This document shows, in pieces, positions 28,018-40,900 of a stretch of 64,000 nt of DNA. Source of the DNA: Tomocerus qinae. Taxonomy: Eukaryota > Arthropoda > Collembola > Entomobryomorpha > Tomoceridae. Position 1 is the stretch's first letter; the number at the start of each line of letters is the position of its first letter. Location of the stretch: assembly GCA_020055645.1 (NCBI GenBank), contig CM034548.1:10726001-10790000 (forward strand), given 5' to 3'. The notes under the pieces are model-generated. The model had not been told where the DNA came from and searched no databases. It worked only from the letters and a program-made list of their open reading frames with translations. Both the position numbers and the translations under genes were made by a program.

Positions 28018-31000
28018 GTAAGCAAAATTTTTACAAATACCTATTTTTATAGAATAGTTAAGCATAAGTATAGCACTTTGTTAAGGTTTTAAAATGTTGC
28101 ATACCTAAGGATAATTTGTGAATTTGTAGGATATTTTGTAGTTGAGATTTTAAAGTAGAGCAAAAGGTATTAATGAAAAGAGAGTTCTGGTCGTTTGGAG
28201 CTTTTACTCTTCTGGATATTTATTAAAGTAGGGGAGACATGTTAACCGAGACGTTGAGGTAATTAAGATGAATGAGATGAAACGTTCCTTTTATGTGTAC
28301 TTTCTGAAGACTAAAAAAGACATGTAGAAAAGAGCCATGCTAAATAATACTCACTAGACTACTATGTAGGTTTCTGTTACTTTGCATTGCATTCACCTCT
28401 ATTGTTTAGTCAGTATACACTCTGAGGGTTTTGTTTTTGCTCACAGAGGAATGCATCTACCTGTTATTTATTATTACTCGCCTCCTTTTCATTCTGCTAT
28501 GATGAGAATGAGAAAAATATTATCGGAACATTTCCTTCCTTTTATATCTGCATAATAAGAACAAGAATTCAGTGCAATGCAATTAATAGGATGCAACGTA
28601 AAAACACAACAAAAGGGAAATAAACTGCATTACTCAGTCACTAGACATAAATATACAATGCTGTTTGTACCTGAGTAGCGACAATTGTATTACTCTAGTA
28701 GGTTACCTCTAATAGTAGTAACGCACAATCTTTTATTGTTGAAAAGTTGTAGACTAAATTCACATGCATCTATTTGTCTCATTCTAAAGAATAAAGTTGT
28801 GTTGCACTATTTACATACATTGCTCACTTCTATACGGACATTTAACTATTTAAATACATTTACTTACTATATAAAGTACCTATACAGTCCGTATCTACTA
28901 GCAGCAATCTCAATCTCTATAGTTATTGACATGCAATTATGCAAATGCACACTTTATAAAAGTGTATCCTTCTCGTTTGCATTAGCATATTAGAAATAGG
29001 CATTTCAGAAGAACTTTTTATATACGGAATGAATATTATAATGCAGGAGTGCAGGGCAGTGGAGTAGTAAGCACTGTTAGGGTGAGCTATAGTGAATTGC
29101 AGGGAACGGATTCAATGATATGAGATGCACTATTGTAGTAAGTAACATAACCGTAGCATACAGCTTACTTATTTAGCTTAGGGCAATGGAGCAACTTGAG
29201 AGAACTGAAAGTTAGCACAGCATACAGATAGACAGGTACACAGATTTTTATAAAGAATTTTATGGGCTTGTCCATCATCCAAATCCTCAGAGAATGAATG
29301 AAAATTAACGGAAGGCGAGCTAGGGAGCTCGCTCTATGCAGTAGTAAGTGGTCAGAACAATCTACCATGTTTTTTGATGTAGAAAAATAATACTGCAACG
29401 TAGAAGCTATACATTGCATATTAAGTTGACTGCTGTTACGAATTTTTAAGTCAACGTTGTAATTACTATGTCATATATAGTGGAAGATAGTATACTAGAC
29501 ATAAAGTAACCATAAAATAATATAGTGTGGGTTAGTATACATAAACAGGCGTGTTAATTTCATTTTATGATTGGAATGACATGAGCCATTGTTTTGACGG
29601 AATTACGTATCAATTCAAATAATGCTACTCTAAACTAGTTATATCTACGTCACGTTGACCAAAGATGCAATTCTGCAAAGAAAGATCATAATTTAAGAAT
29701 TTATCAGAACTAGAAGGAAATAAATTCATTTTTTCGAAACAGAAGACTATTCTACAAGCTAGTCAACCAACAAGTACATACTACATAGAGATACTATTTA
29801 AAAATATCAACATCATTTCCACATTTATTAATAAAATAGCCCTAAAAGTAGTTTAGACTGGTCCTTTAACTACTATACTACTACTGGACACAAATAAATA
29901 TGTACATTTAGGAACTAAAATATTAAATCTTTAGCTATATTTATTAACACGAACAAATTGGGAAAACATACAATAAGATCTTGCAAGGGTGATCATAATG
30001 CATATATTAATAATAGATTAGCCTCTTAAACTTCAATAGAAACCAATGGATGCATTTTTTGAAACGAAGGTACTCTGTGGAATGTTCTGAACGTGGGCTG
30101 AAACTGACGTCTCCGGGTTTCAAATCTAAAGATGAAGGTTTTGAGTCGGATTGTGAGTCAGTGCGGTCAGTGAAGATGAGCGAGTCTGTGGAGTTGGATC
30201 TGTCGGATTTAATGACTCATTTGGAGATTTCTAAAGAGGAGAAAGAGACTGAAGGCGGGAACCACGTCCATTCCTCTTTGTCTTCGTCGGGGGCGTCAAT
30301 GGACAATGCAAGTATTTCCAGCTCGTCAGGTCTCCACGTGTCAGACGACAGTAACTCTTCGTCGGGCAACGGGTCGGACTCAGATGAGTTCTGCGCGAGT
30401 GGCGAAAGGTCTCCGTACTGGGAGACGCTGCCCAACTTGTCCTCTTTCCAGTCCTACCCAATCGAGGACGTCGTTTTCTGCCACTGCGACACGATGCACC
30501 CGTCGACGTTGGTCTGGGTCGTGCGTCACCTGGCCAAGATGATGGCTCTCGTCACCGCCTTCCGCACCCGCTCCGAGGCCGAAGACCTCTTCCAGACGTA
30601 CCGCGACCTTCGCCTCAAGCTCAAACCCGTTAAATACAAGATCAACCCGATTCTGGGTGCTAAGTTGTTCATTCCGCCCGCCCCTTGTTCACCCGCTCCA
30701 AGTCCTCCCTCCTCCTCCTCCTCCTCAGCAGTCGCCATTCCCGGAGCGGCTAATTGCAATGAGTCATCAGAGAGTGACAAAAGTGCTGCTTCCTCCTCCC
30801 TATCCACATATACATCTCTCCCCGCCGTTTATCATTTGGAAATCGACACTATCCCCTCCAAAGCCAGCAGTATGTTTTCCTTCGAGCCCAAGTCCCTGGA
30901 TTTCGAGCTAGACAGTGCAATTTACAACGACACGACGTCAACGGCGACTTCCTCGTCGACTTCCACTTTCACATCATCCACAGTCACAACGAAAGAGCCA

Positions 31001-31960
31001 TCCAGCACTTTCAACAGTCTGTCTCTCCGCAGTAACTACCACTCGAATCCCCCGCACACACACGCACAGCATATCTTCCCTAACCCGAATGTAATCCGAT
31101 ATGAAGGTATCTCCAACTCATTGTCCTCCTCCTCCACGCATCACTATCCCCATCCTCACCATCATCACCACCAACAGTCGGAGAGCGGGGATCATGGCGA
31201 GGAGTTGGAATTGGAGAATGAAGAGTCGGAGGAGATCGTGGCAGAGGAGTCTGAGGAGTCCAACAAGAATGTAGTGAGAGCTCAGAGGAAGATCTACTCG
31301 AGCGGCGGGAGCACGACGAGCAAAAGTGCACTGGCGGCGAAATTGGCAGCCAACAAGCCGGTGTTGCTCGTGCCGCTGAAGACGGAGAGCGTGACTACTC
31401 CTCGGAGTAGCTACCCGAAAGAGTCTTACTTGTACCATGTGATGGGTCGAAGCTCATCCACCTTTGCACCGTACCAAAGGTCACTGAACTTCCTGCCAAC
31501 CCAGCAATTCTCCATGTCGAATAACGGCACAGCCACTGCCATCGGCTCTGGCGGCGACTATCTCGGCTGGGGAAACGGAAGACATCTTCTAGTTCCATTT
31601 TCTTCTTGGCTGGAACTCTCAGAGATGCCCAAAATCCCTCATGCCGTGACAAGTGCTTCGAGAAAAGTGTCACCACACTCGTCCAAGTCGCGCATGAGTC
31701 CGCGCACCGTATCGCGCAGCTCGGCTCTCGCCACTGTTAGCGGGAAAGGAGGGACTTCGAAAATCCTCCTGCGGGACTCTTCAGGGAGGGAGCATGGAGT
31801 ATGGGCCACACTCTCGCAAAGGTTCAAAAGGAACTTCCGAGACAACCTGATGCCAAAACTCAATGGGATGTGGTCACAACAGGCTGAGACAAACCGCCAG
31901 AAAAAGAAGAACAACAAAAAGGTCACGTTCAATGCTTGGGCCACCGTTCAAATGGTCTGA
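27849..31960 (+). CDS. PTB/PID-domain adaptor-like protein, 3' part of gene
   Basis: Two exons, 27849-28017 and 30040-31960, joined by a GT-AG intron. The first ends in phase 2 and the second supplies the missing base, so the frame is kept. The joined frame gives at least 695 residues with the 5' end missing. Domain order: a PTB first strand with a GYLLGKV motif (the family's YLG), an amphipathic helix, a strand ending in GLKLTSPG, a low-complexity acidic/Ser insertion of about 110 residues, then the second PTB half (YPIEDVVFCHCD, then a W-V-V-R-H strand and the C-terminal helix with SEAEDLFQ). The rest is mostly disordered: Ser-rich, a His run, an acidic block, and a conserved-looking basic C-terminus ending KVTFNAWATVQMV. 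PTB domains bind NPxY-type or phospholipid ligands, so a cytoplasmic signalling adaptor is inferred. I cannot name the orthologue with confidence; FAM43-like or an arthropod-specific PTB family are possibilities. Confidence 0.85.
28018..30039 (+). other. Intron of PTB gene
   Basis: A GT-AG intron of 2022 bp (gtaagc ... cttcaatag). No coding exon was recognised inside it. The ORFs at 28685-28993 (+) and 29165-29419 (-) show no family features. Confidence 0.75.
30040..31960 (+). CDS. PTB gene, terminal exon
   Basis: An open frame of 639 codons to the TGA at 31958-31960; the first Met is at 30050, but the exon begins 10 bases earlier at the acceptor. Counting from that Met, the PTB strand (RYSVECSERGLKLT) is at 7-20, a Ser/acidic insertion at about 24-130, and the second half of the PTB at about 136-190. 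Then come a Pro/Ser run, Ser/Thr-rich disorder, a His-rich run near 364-374, a Glu-rich block near 381-402, and a basic tail with KVTF at 624-627. It is visibly richer in G and C than its surroundings. Antisense frames of 70-106 codons over it are shadows. Confidence 0.9.
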
Positions 31961-34900
31961 TTGTCAAATCCCCTTTGGCGAACTATGCTAACTACGAAAC
32001 TCCAAATTTCAAAGTCTTATCACCAAATCGAGTGACAAGAATTCTAATTAAACTTGTAAAAGGAGTGGCAAGTTTTCATCGCACGTCACGATTTGCATAT
32101 ACTGCCATGCCAAGACTTGACTTTGCTTCCTTCGGTCATCAATCGTTACAGCTACACCAGTTTCACTCGTGTGGAGTCAAATTCGAATGTCGAGTGGGCC
32201 GCCGTTGTGTCTATATAAGTAATGTGGCGAATAAAATCAAGTACACTTTTAATTTTCTATGTACAACCACCAAAAAGAGCTCCATGCTCATAAATATCTA
32301 ACTACGAGCAATGCAAAAATGTTCAGTGTACACAGACACTACAGATCAGCCTCGTACACGTGGTGGTTCTATACGAAGTGCATCTACTATATAATTCTGT
32401 TACATGTGCTCCGTGAATATGTTAAAGATACTTTTGAGTGAGAATTTTGTGGATCCCATTCCAAGTTGTTTCAGCTCAATGCAAAGAGAAGGAGAATGTG
32501 GACTAGATGTCACACGTGTATAATAGTGGTCGTTTGGTTGTTCTGTCAGTCAGCTATTTAGCATCCATCCATTGTCTCTAATGCAACAATTAACTAGAAA
32601 TGTTTAAGGACGTGAAGAAGACTGCAATGTGAACTGAAGCGATGGGAAAACCAGAAGAATCGCATCTGAGTAGATCCTTCCAATTTATCAATCCAGTCAA
32701 CTATATTACTTCTGCATATAGAGCCCTCCTGTAATAGATGTACTCTCTCACCTTCTTCCACTTTATCAATTTTCTCTTTCTACTTCCCCATTTATATAAA
32801 TAAATATTGTCATTCGCACTTAAGTATACGTTTAAATTAAATTGGCTCCCAAGTCAAAGTCAACTACGCCGAACTGAACATGATATTCTGGTCTGCTCTC
32901 GCATCACATTATATACTTAGTACACAGTCCAATAGAATGAAAACTATTGGCTGCACTTGAAACTGCACTTTTGGAAAAAACACAACTTGTCTTGTTCCTT
33001 TCGTTACAGACAGACAGCTACTACAAATGAATATATTGGATAGATATATTTTATACAAGGTTATGACAATTGTTTGTAGATAAGGGTATCTGGACAACAA
33101 TTAATAAAAGTAAAAAAAGTAGTTAGAGACTCTGGCCAGCAAGTGGTTCTCCTGCTGTTGGCGTCGCTGTCGACCCGTGTCACTTTGGATGGCAAACAAG
33201 ACACGAAAAAATGATCATGAAGCGAATAATATCTTCATGCACGTATATTAAAGTGATTATAGAGTTTGCACAGAGCTGCACAGATTGTCCGATAAAAAAT
33301 GTGCATAGTAAATATGTAAGTATGGGCTCTACTGATTTGTGACGTGATCTTGAAGTTTATCTTGGCCTGGACGTCTGAAATTATCACATAACTGGTTCTC
33401 TACTGTATTTTGACGTGAGTGAGCAACAAACAGCGCAGCTTGAGCTGACAATGAATAAAATCGAGTGATTGTGAAGCTGGACGGAGATCACAACAGTTAG
33501 AGTAACACAACAGTAGAACACAGACAGACAGACAACGACGAGATGCGACCCACAGATAAATAAAAGTTGTAAATAAAGAATGTTTTCACTCACCTCGAAC
33601 TGAATTGAGCTAAATTGAATGGCAAACTACATCTCTTCAAACGACAACGGTGAGTCTCAATCTGGCAGACTTACATTCATCGGATAACAGGTGACAAGTG
33701 TGCAACCCATTTGTTTGACTTTCATCTATCTTTTACCTGTTCACATTTTGTAGTAACACATTCCAAAGCATGTATTAGCAATCAAAACACAAATAGAATC
33801 ATTAGCCCTATTTACAAATGGAAATTGTGTCAATCATCTAAAACGAACTAGTATTTACCTTGACATTAACACGATTTGGATCCCTTTCACACACATTTAC
33901 AACATACAGTGACGATTTTTACTTGGAAGACTTATACTTACTAACTGCTACTACATTCTATAGTAATACAAAGATAATGGAAGGAACTTTCTTCATGAAA
34001 TGATAAGGAAATGTGCCATGTTTTGAATTGGATAAGTGTGAGCCGTGCAACTACGTATTAGAGATCAATCGAATTCAACATCCGAGTTGAATTGTCAACG
34101 TCATTCAGTCAACTACCCGCTCTTGCTTTGCTGCTTTATGTTAAAAATGAATGAATGTAATGTACAATCACTACTATGTAGCTATCGTAAATACCAGTTT
34201 ATTTTATTGTTTTGTACGCACGCACACAAGTATATAGTAGTAATTTGTATTCGACTAGTTGTGTCTATCTAATGCTAAGTATACTTTATGTAACCAGTTG
34301 AAGGGTACACAGGTATGTAATAATTAAGCTATATATTTAGTATATATTAGGTTTCTTTTATCCCTAACCATTTTGGTAGTGCTTGGTAAGGATAATTTTG
34401 TCCTTTTTGGTGGACAATGGAATCGTAGGTAAATACATGTTACGTATTTTTATTTTAAAATCTAAAGAGCGTCCACGTTCCTTTTCTCCTCTACAACTTA
34501 TTTCCTGCTCTACATAAAATAGTAATTCTTTGTTTTCGAAATATATTTTTGTATTAAAAATATTATGCATCTGCAGGGATTTGTTTTGTTTTTGTTTATC
34601 TCTCCTGTGGGTGCATTGCAAAACTTGAAAAATGAATGTGCTTTGTATTGTACTGGTGTTTCCTGTGAAGAATTCCCAGGGAGTCTAATACAGCAATTCA
34701 TAAAGACATAATTATTTCATTCAACTACCATACTAAACAAAAGCATTATATAGTAAGCAATCTACAACATTTTGCTTCGCCTTGATTTTTCTCTAAATTT
34801 TATTGCAACCTCTTTTTATTATTGTATATTATATAGTTTCTCACAAGTGTTACTTACATTAAGGGTTTGGCTCCTTTATCGTTATAGTTTACGCTTCGCC

Positions 34901-37900
34901 AAATCTTTTGAATATATTATTATCTTCTTATAAGTATGTTACATTCAACATAACTTTACTTTTAGAATAGTGTTTGTAGTATTATAAGTAGACGTAGTAT
35001 GGTTATTAGATTTTTGGTCATTAGTGAAAAGCAAATTGCAGTATAAATAAATGAGATCTTACATGTTTAAATTCCTGATTTTGTAACTCAACTTTATTTT
35101 CTGACTCAGTCAAGCACCACATCATTTTTTTCAGCGCGAGGCATTCTTACACCTATTACAACCGGAAAACATTATTTTCACACAAAAAACTTTCTTTGAT
35201 CTTATGATTATTTACATAACGCGCTGGGATTAAGTTAACTACTCTACCTAACCACAAACAAAAACGATGTCTAAAGTTAGGCTCCATGGAGATTGAGGCT
35301 CATTGCTTAATTACTTGTCTTATCTCATTATCTACGCTAAAGAGTGTATTACAAATACTACCCAACTTTTGAAAAAATTGATTTTAAACACTTGCCTTTG
35401 ATAACAAATTTTATTAGTACCTACATAAGTATTAGCAAATACATATTTACATCGGACAGCACTACTTAATTACTCTACATAACACAAACAGAGTTTAAGC
35501 ACATTTTTATGTTCAGCCAAACGTATTTATCCTTACTAAATCAACAATGAGGTAAATAAAAAGGCATTAAACTTTTTGCTAAATTCTGGAGTTAATTTTT
35601 CTCATTTTTCAGAGTAATGCGCAATTTATTATGCCATAGATACCCAAAGTTAATTTTGCATTGAGCTTAAATAACATTCAGTGTATAGAATCCACTTGGC
35701 AGAAATTACTGAATATAATTACCTACTTATAAAAATATTGTGCTCAACAAGGTACGTTAAATACAAAAAATGTGTTTCTCTATCTACTTTTTTATATGCA
35801 TAAATCAGGTTCTGGTGAATTACGTCTTATGTTCACTAATTATTACTGCATTAGTTAAACGTGCATTAACAACCTTATAGTGCCTTTTGCTCGTATACTT
35901 TAAGGTAGTCTTAAGTGGGAAAATGTAGGTTTCTGTAAAGAATTCCTTCCAGTATCGCCGTCGTCGTGATGAATTAAGATGATTACAGCCAAGACCGTTA
36001 TACTAGCTGGATGAAACAAAAGGTATGACGTTGTTTTTGTTTTTTGGCTTTGGAATGGGTTCAATTGAAGAAAGAATTTGTGTCTCTTGACTTGACTTGA
36101 CATAAAAGAGCGAGTCATCCTTGTCTAAATTACATTGGCTCTAGCCAAGCCATGTACTTAGCTAGTAGTCTTTGTGCATTTACTTATCGTTAATAGCAGA
36201 CCTACTCAACCACGGTACATCACAACAGAATAACGAGCATGCAGGTAGATAACCAGCAAATCTACACTACGTAACGCATCTTCTAATTTCTACTCCTATA
36301 CCTTTTCACCGTACATAAGTCGTCACGAGTTTACTAAATCCATTTGACTCATCATCTTACAATCACAATCAATGGAATTAAAAGAACTCACGGTTCGACG
36401 AGGCCAAAGTCTCATTGTCAGTTCAAAACAGGTAATAATATTATTATATCCAACAAAGTAAAGCACACTACAATTATCAACAATATCCTCAACTATTAGG
36501 TACTTTGTGGTCTTTGAGGTACAGGGTATTTAAAATTAGCCATAAAAAACTACTTAATAACCCAAGTAACAGGATGGAACTTAACCCCACCTATAAAATC
36601 ATGAGATTTTAATTCGTAGACTGCATTTAAATGCATAGTATAGAAACAAAGCTCTTTCATGGAAAACAACCAATTTAAATTTAAAAATTAATTAAATAAA
36701 TATGCATGAAATTTAAGTTTTATTTTAGCTAGCGGAATGACTTTGAACTTTTTGTTGGTTTGAAACGATTGAATGCTTTAGAACGTTTAGATCTTGACTA
36801 TACATAGTATATTATTATTAAGCATGAGTATACACTACCCAAGAAAAGTGCATGAGCAGATATGCAATTAAGGATGTACACATTATAGTGCTTTGATAAT
36901 AATGAAGATCAGTAGATATAGGTACAACACTGTAATTTATTATTGCAGCTATCCAAAGAAAATGATAAAATAGTTGAAATAAGTAGTTTTTTTCAATGTT
37001 AGATGTGACAGAGACTATAATTAGAATCTACATGTAAAAGTAAGAAAAGAACATCAAAGAAGTATGCTTCTTTTAATAACATAATTTTAATTCAATGTAA
37101 ACTTACGTAAGTAATCAGTAATCACGTAATGGACACGGACATCTTATTGAAATAACATTGCACAAGTCCATTGAAGCTAAAAAGCATGATCAACGTGAAG
37201 CAGCATTAGTATGCTCAGGCAGTAAAATAAAGAGATACTACAAAATAAAACTCACTAATAAAGGGCAAATGATGTAGAGAGACGACAAAGAAAAACAAAC
37301 CAGAAACGATGCCAAACCAGCTACAAACAATAGTTAAGCCAAACTTAAAGATTGGACAAAGATTCTCAAGTTGCAATTTATTTATCATGTCCAACTTGAT
37401 TTTCCTTGTTGCCATTTGACTTTAATTACATTAGCAAGGGATTTTCATGGTTGGTATTTTGGATTGTATTTATTATAGCATCTTGATTTATGTATAGTAA
37501 AATCAATTGGTTATGGTGTTTCTATCTTTATTGTTGGAACTCAGCACTTGAGCACTTTTTGAAATAAAAATCTGTGACCTCGTTCAACAGTCTTTGATAT
37601 GCTAGACACATGTATAAACAAACATTTCATGATTCGAATATTTAAAGTTGGGTCATTTTATCGAAAAAGTAGTGCATTGTGATTAATGGTCATCAATATA
37701 TTTGATGTCACAATAATATTGGAAACTGTTTATGCCAACACAGAAATAGAGATGATTTAGGTATGTGAATGTAGACCATTTTCTAGCTCATTGCATGTCT
37801 AGCAGTTAAAATACAGTAAATACATGAAATGCAACACCACAAAATAAGTTTACTTACTGTAATAACACGTTGCGTGTTGTAGTGTAGGTTACATGTTTGG

Positions 37901-40900
37901 TTTATTTAAATTCTAAAAGTACAGACATAATCTGCTACGGATTGTTTCTGAAAGAGGAAAGTAATACGTGATGTAATATTATACTTAATAGACTTAGACG
38001 ATGATAGCAAATCTCGTCTGTTTTCCTTGTAGTATATTTCGCGTAGGAATAACAGAAACAAGCATGCATGTCTGTTTAGATAAATAGTTAGCATTAGCGT
38101 GGTTACTCATGTAATGCTAATAATAGTAGGTAGTAATATCGGTACTTCAAATTTGGGAGTGCAAGATATGCAATAAAGCATAATACGAAACCTTTAATGG
38201 AAGTAAAGATGGACATTTAGTATTAGAAGGCTATATAGATATAAACTTGTACAGTTGACTAAATAAAGATATAAACGGTATAATAGCAGAATTCTATCGT
38301 CTTAAAATACAATGCCACATCACATTATTATTATTTCACAGCAGAACGTAAATTTTAATGCTTTTAGGTTACTTTTTAAGCTATTCAATGGAATAAATGA
38401 TGAAGAAGCTAGTTTGCCTTGATTGCCTCAATCGAACAGAGAGAGACAACTCTTCCACACACTCACTCAACTCCTAAATAAGAATCCCAACAAAAGGCCG
38501 TGTTTATGAATCTAGGATTGTACAAGATTAATACTGATACAATGTTCGTATATCTATACTCTATATAATAATATGTGTACACTTGATAATAATAACATTA
38601 GCATCTGCAAGAAAGAACGTAACTCACGATGTAAATACACAGTAGACACATAACGTATGAATCAATTGTAAGTACACCTAATGTGAACTCCTATATGAAG
38701 AATGAAATGGCAGATTGGCAAAAAACGTATAACTAACTGTACTGTTATCTTGCATCATTACCTACATACATATGCATTATGCATCATACAAATCCATGCC
38801 TTTCTTTACTTGCCTTTATTCTCCAAACTGACTTTGTCTCATTTCAAATTCTATGACTTGCTTACTTACTTCATTTGCTAACTTAAACTCTGCTATTGGC
38901 ATCCACTTCACTTGCAGCGTCCATCCTCTTCTAACTAACCCTATCACTCAAACAATGTTTTGGCTACACAGAAAGGTGTCTACGTAATCTCTCTCTCGAC
39001 CTAACCTACCACCTATTCTAACTATTTCACTACCAAATTTCAACCATATGCATCTACACTTTAAATCTACCTAAACGTACATTCATAAGAGAAATTCTAT
39101 TGATCATTCTCATAATGACTCGTATTGTATCGTAAATTACATGTTCTTATTGTCAGCTAAATTCCCTTCGTTTTTAGAAAGAATTTTCTTATCGGGTAAT
39201 TAAATTGGTGAATTTTTATGTAAATACTAGCATAAGTGACAGTGGCAAATATTTAAAATACTTCAAAAAAGTATTTAAAACCGCATATAAATAATCAGCG
39301 AATTTTATGTTTTAAGGGGTTAAAACATATTAGATAGGTACTATAATTAGTCATTTTTAAGAGGGCTATCAAAAACATTTTGCTATCTGACGATGTACAT
39401 GTAAAGATGCACACAGAGTAGGAATTGTTATTCTTATATGCTTATCAGTAAGATTTTATCGTATATAAGACTAAGAGCAGCTGCAGATTGTGATTCTGAC
39501 AGTAAAATCTTGTTCTAAAAATATTGTTATGAGCAATAAGATTAGTAAGTGGGGGAGTAGTCTGTAGATACGAATTAATTTATCTGATGAATTGGTCTCT
39601 GTGTGCAGAAATGAAAAAATGTTATTATGACTTAAGTTTTACTTTTTCCATGCAATTTCATGGTATATTTTAATAGGCTCATTGTAAGCTAAAAACATCA
39701 GAGTATCATCATTACTTGTAGAGTGCATTGTAATCTTGAAAAAAGGTGAACAAATTAGACCGTGAGTTTTAATAGACATTGTTACACGTGTATTTTTGCA
39801 ATTCAGGTAAATGTTAACATTAAGATAAATTGAATAACAAATATGTAGCAAGTGAAAGGATTGCTCATTTCCATTTAATTTTTCATAGGTAAGGAAGAGA
39901 TAAATAAATAACAATACGTATATGCATTTGTATAGGTATGTAGAGTGTAAGTGTAGGTATATGGTAAAGTGTAAAACAATTATTAGTTTGTATGATTTGG
40001 TGTGAATGTGAATACGTGAGACAATGGAAATGAAAATTAATTATGCGTATGGAGAGAATGAAGAAAAAGTTTATTAGCGAAGATTGATTCTTATTAGAGG
40101 ATATTTGTATGTGTAGATAGTACATAGCTGTAGGCATTTATTTACTTGTTAGCAGTTTACATAAAAATACAGAACAATTAGGTACGCTACTGACACAAAG
40201 ACAGGAGATATTATGTGCTTAGCCAGTTCATCACTAGATCACTTCCTGTGGAATACATGCATACTAACATAGTAACTACTATGTTCTTCGTTTAATAATC
40301 TTGATTGGTGAGAATTCTGAGAAAGTTGAGATACTAGAAACAATAGGCATTAAACTAAAGGGACGTCATTTTAAATAGTAGAACACAGAGAATGCATTAT
40401 ATATTTTATTGGTTGTACAAGTTGTTTTTACTTGTATGTGCAGTCACATGTTTAATCGAAACTGATATGATAAACCATCCAGTTGTGACCTCCACTTAAC
40501 TTGCATGTATGTTTTACTTAAATACTCACGGCATAATCTCACACTACATGCATTTCATATGCTTGTTCAACTGGCAATTAAACTTCAGTTTGCTTTGAAG
40601 CTTTGAAAAGAGGTGAATGGAAAAAAGTTTCATTTGTATGCCAAGATAATACAGATAAGCATGTGGATGTATTTATATCAGGATATTATATGTACCCTTA
40701 ATTATAACTACGTAGTTTCCGGATGCTTTCTTACGCATTTCTACTCATCCATTCACTTTACGGCTTGAGAATTCGCGACCTAGAGCATTAATTACAACTC
40801 TAAATATCCACATTATTTCAAAAGTGTACAAAGAAATAAGTAACTATACAGTATTGTAGTAGTAGACATATTAAGGAATCACACTCTCCATCTCAGCTCA

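Noticed and set aside
30217-31944. Several antisense and out-of-frame ORFs of 72-106 codons over the PTB terminal exon
   Set aside because: They follow from the GC-richer, low-complexity coding sequence on the + strand and have no independent support.
33619-33649. Possible first coding exon (ATG, ten codons, gtgagt donor)
   Set aside because: A good donor, but no downstream exon in matching phase was found and the peptide is uninformative.
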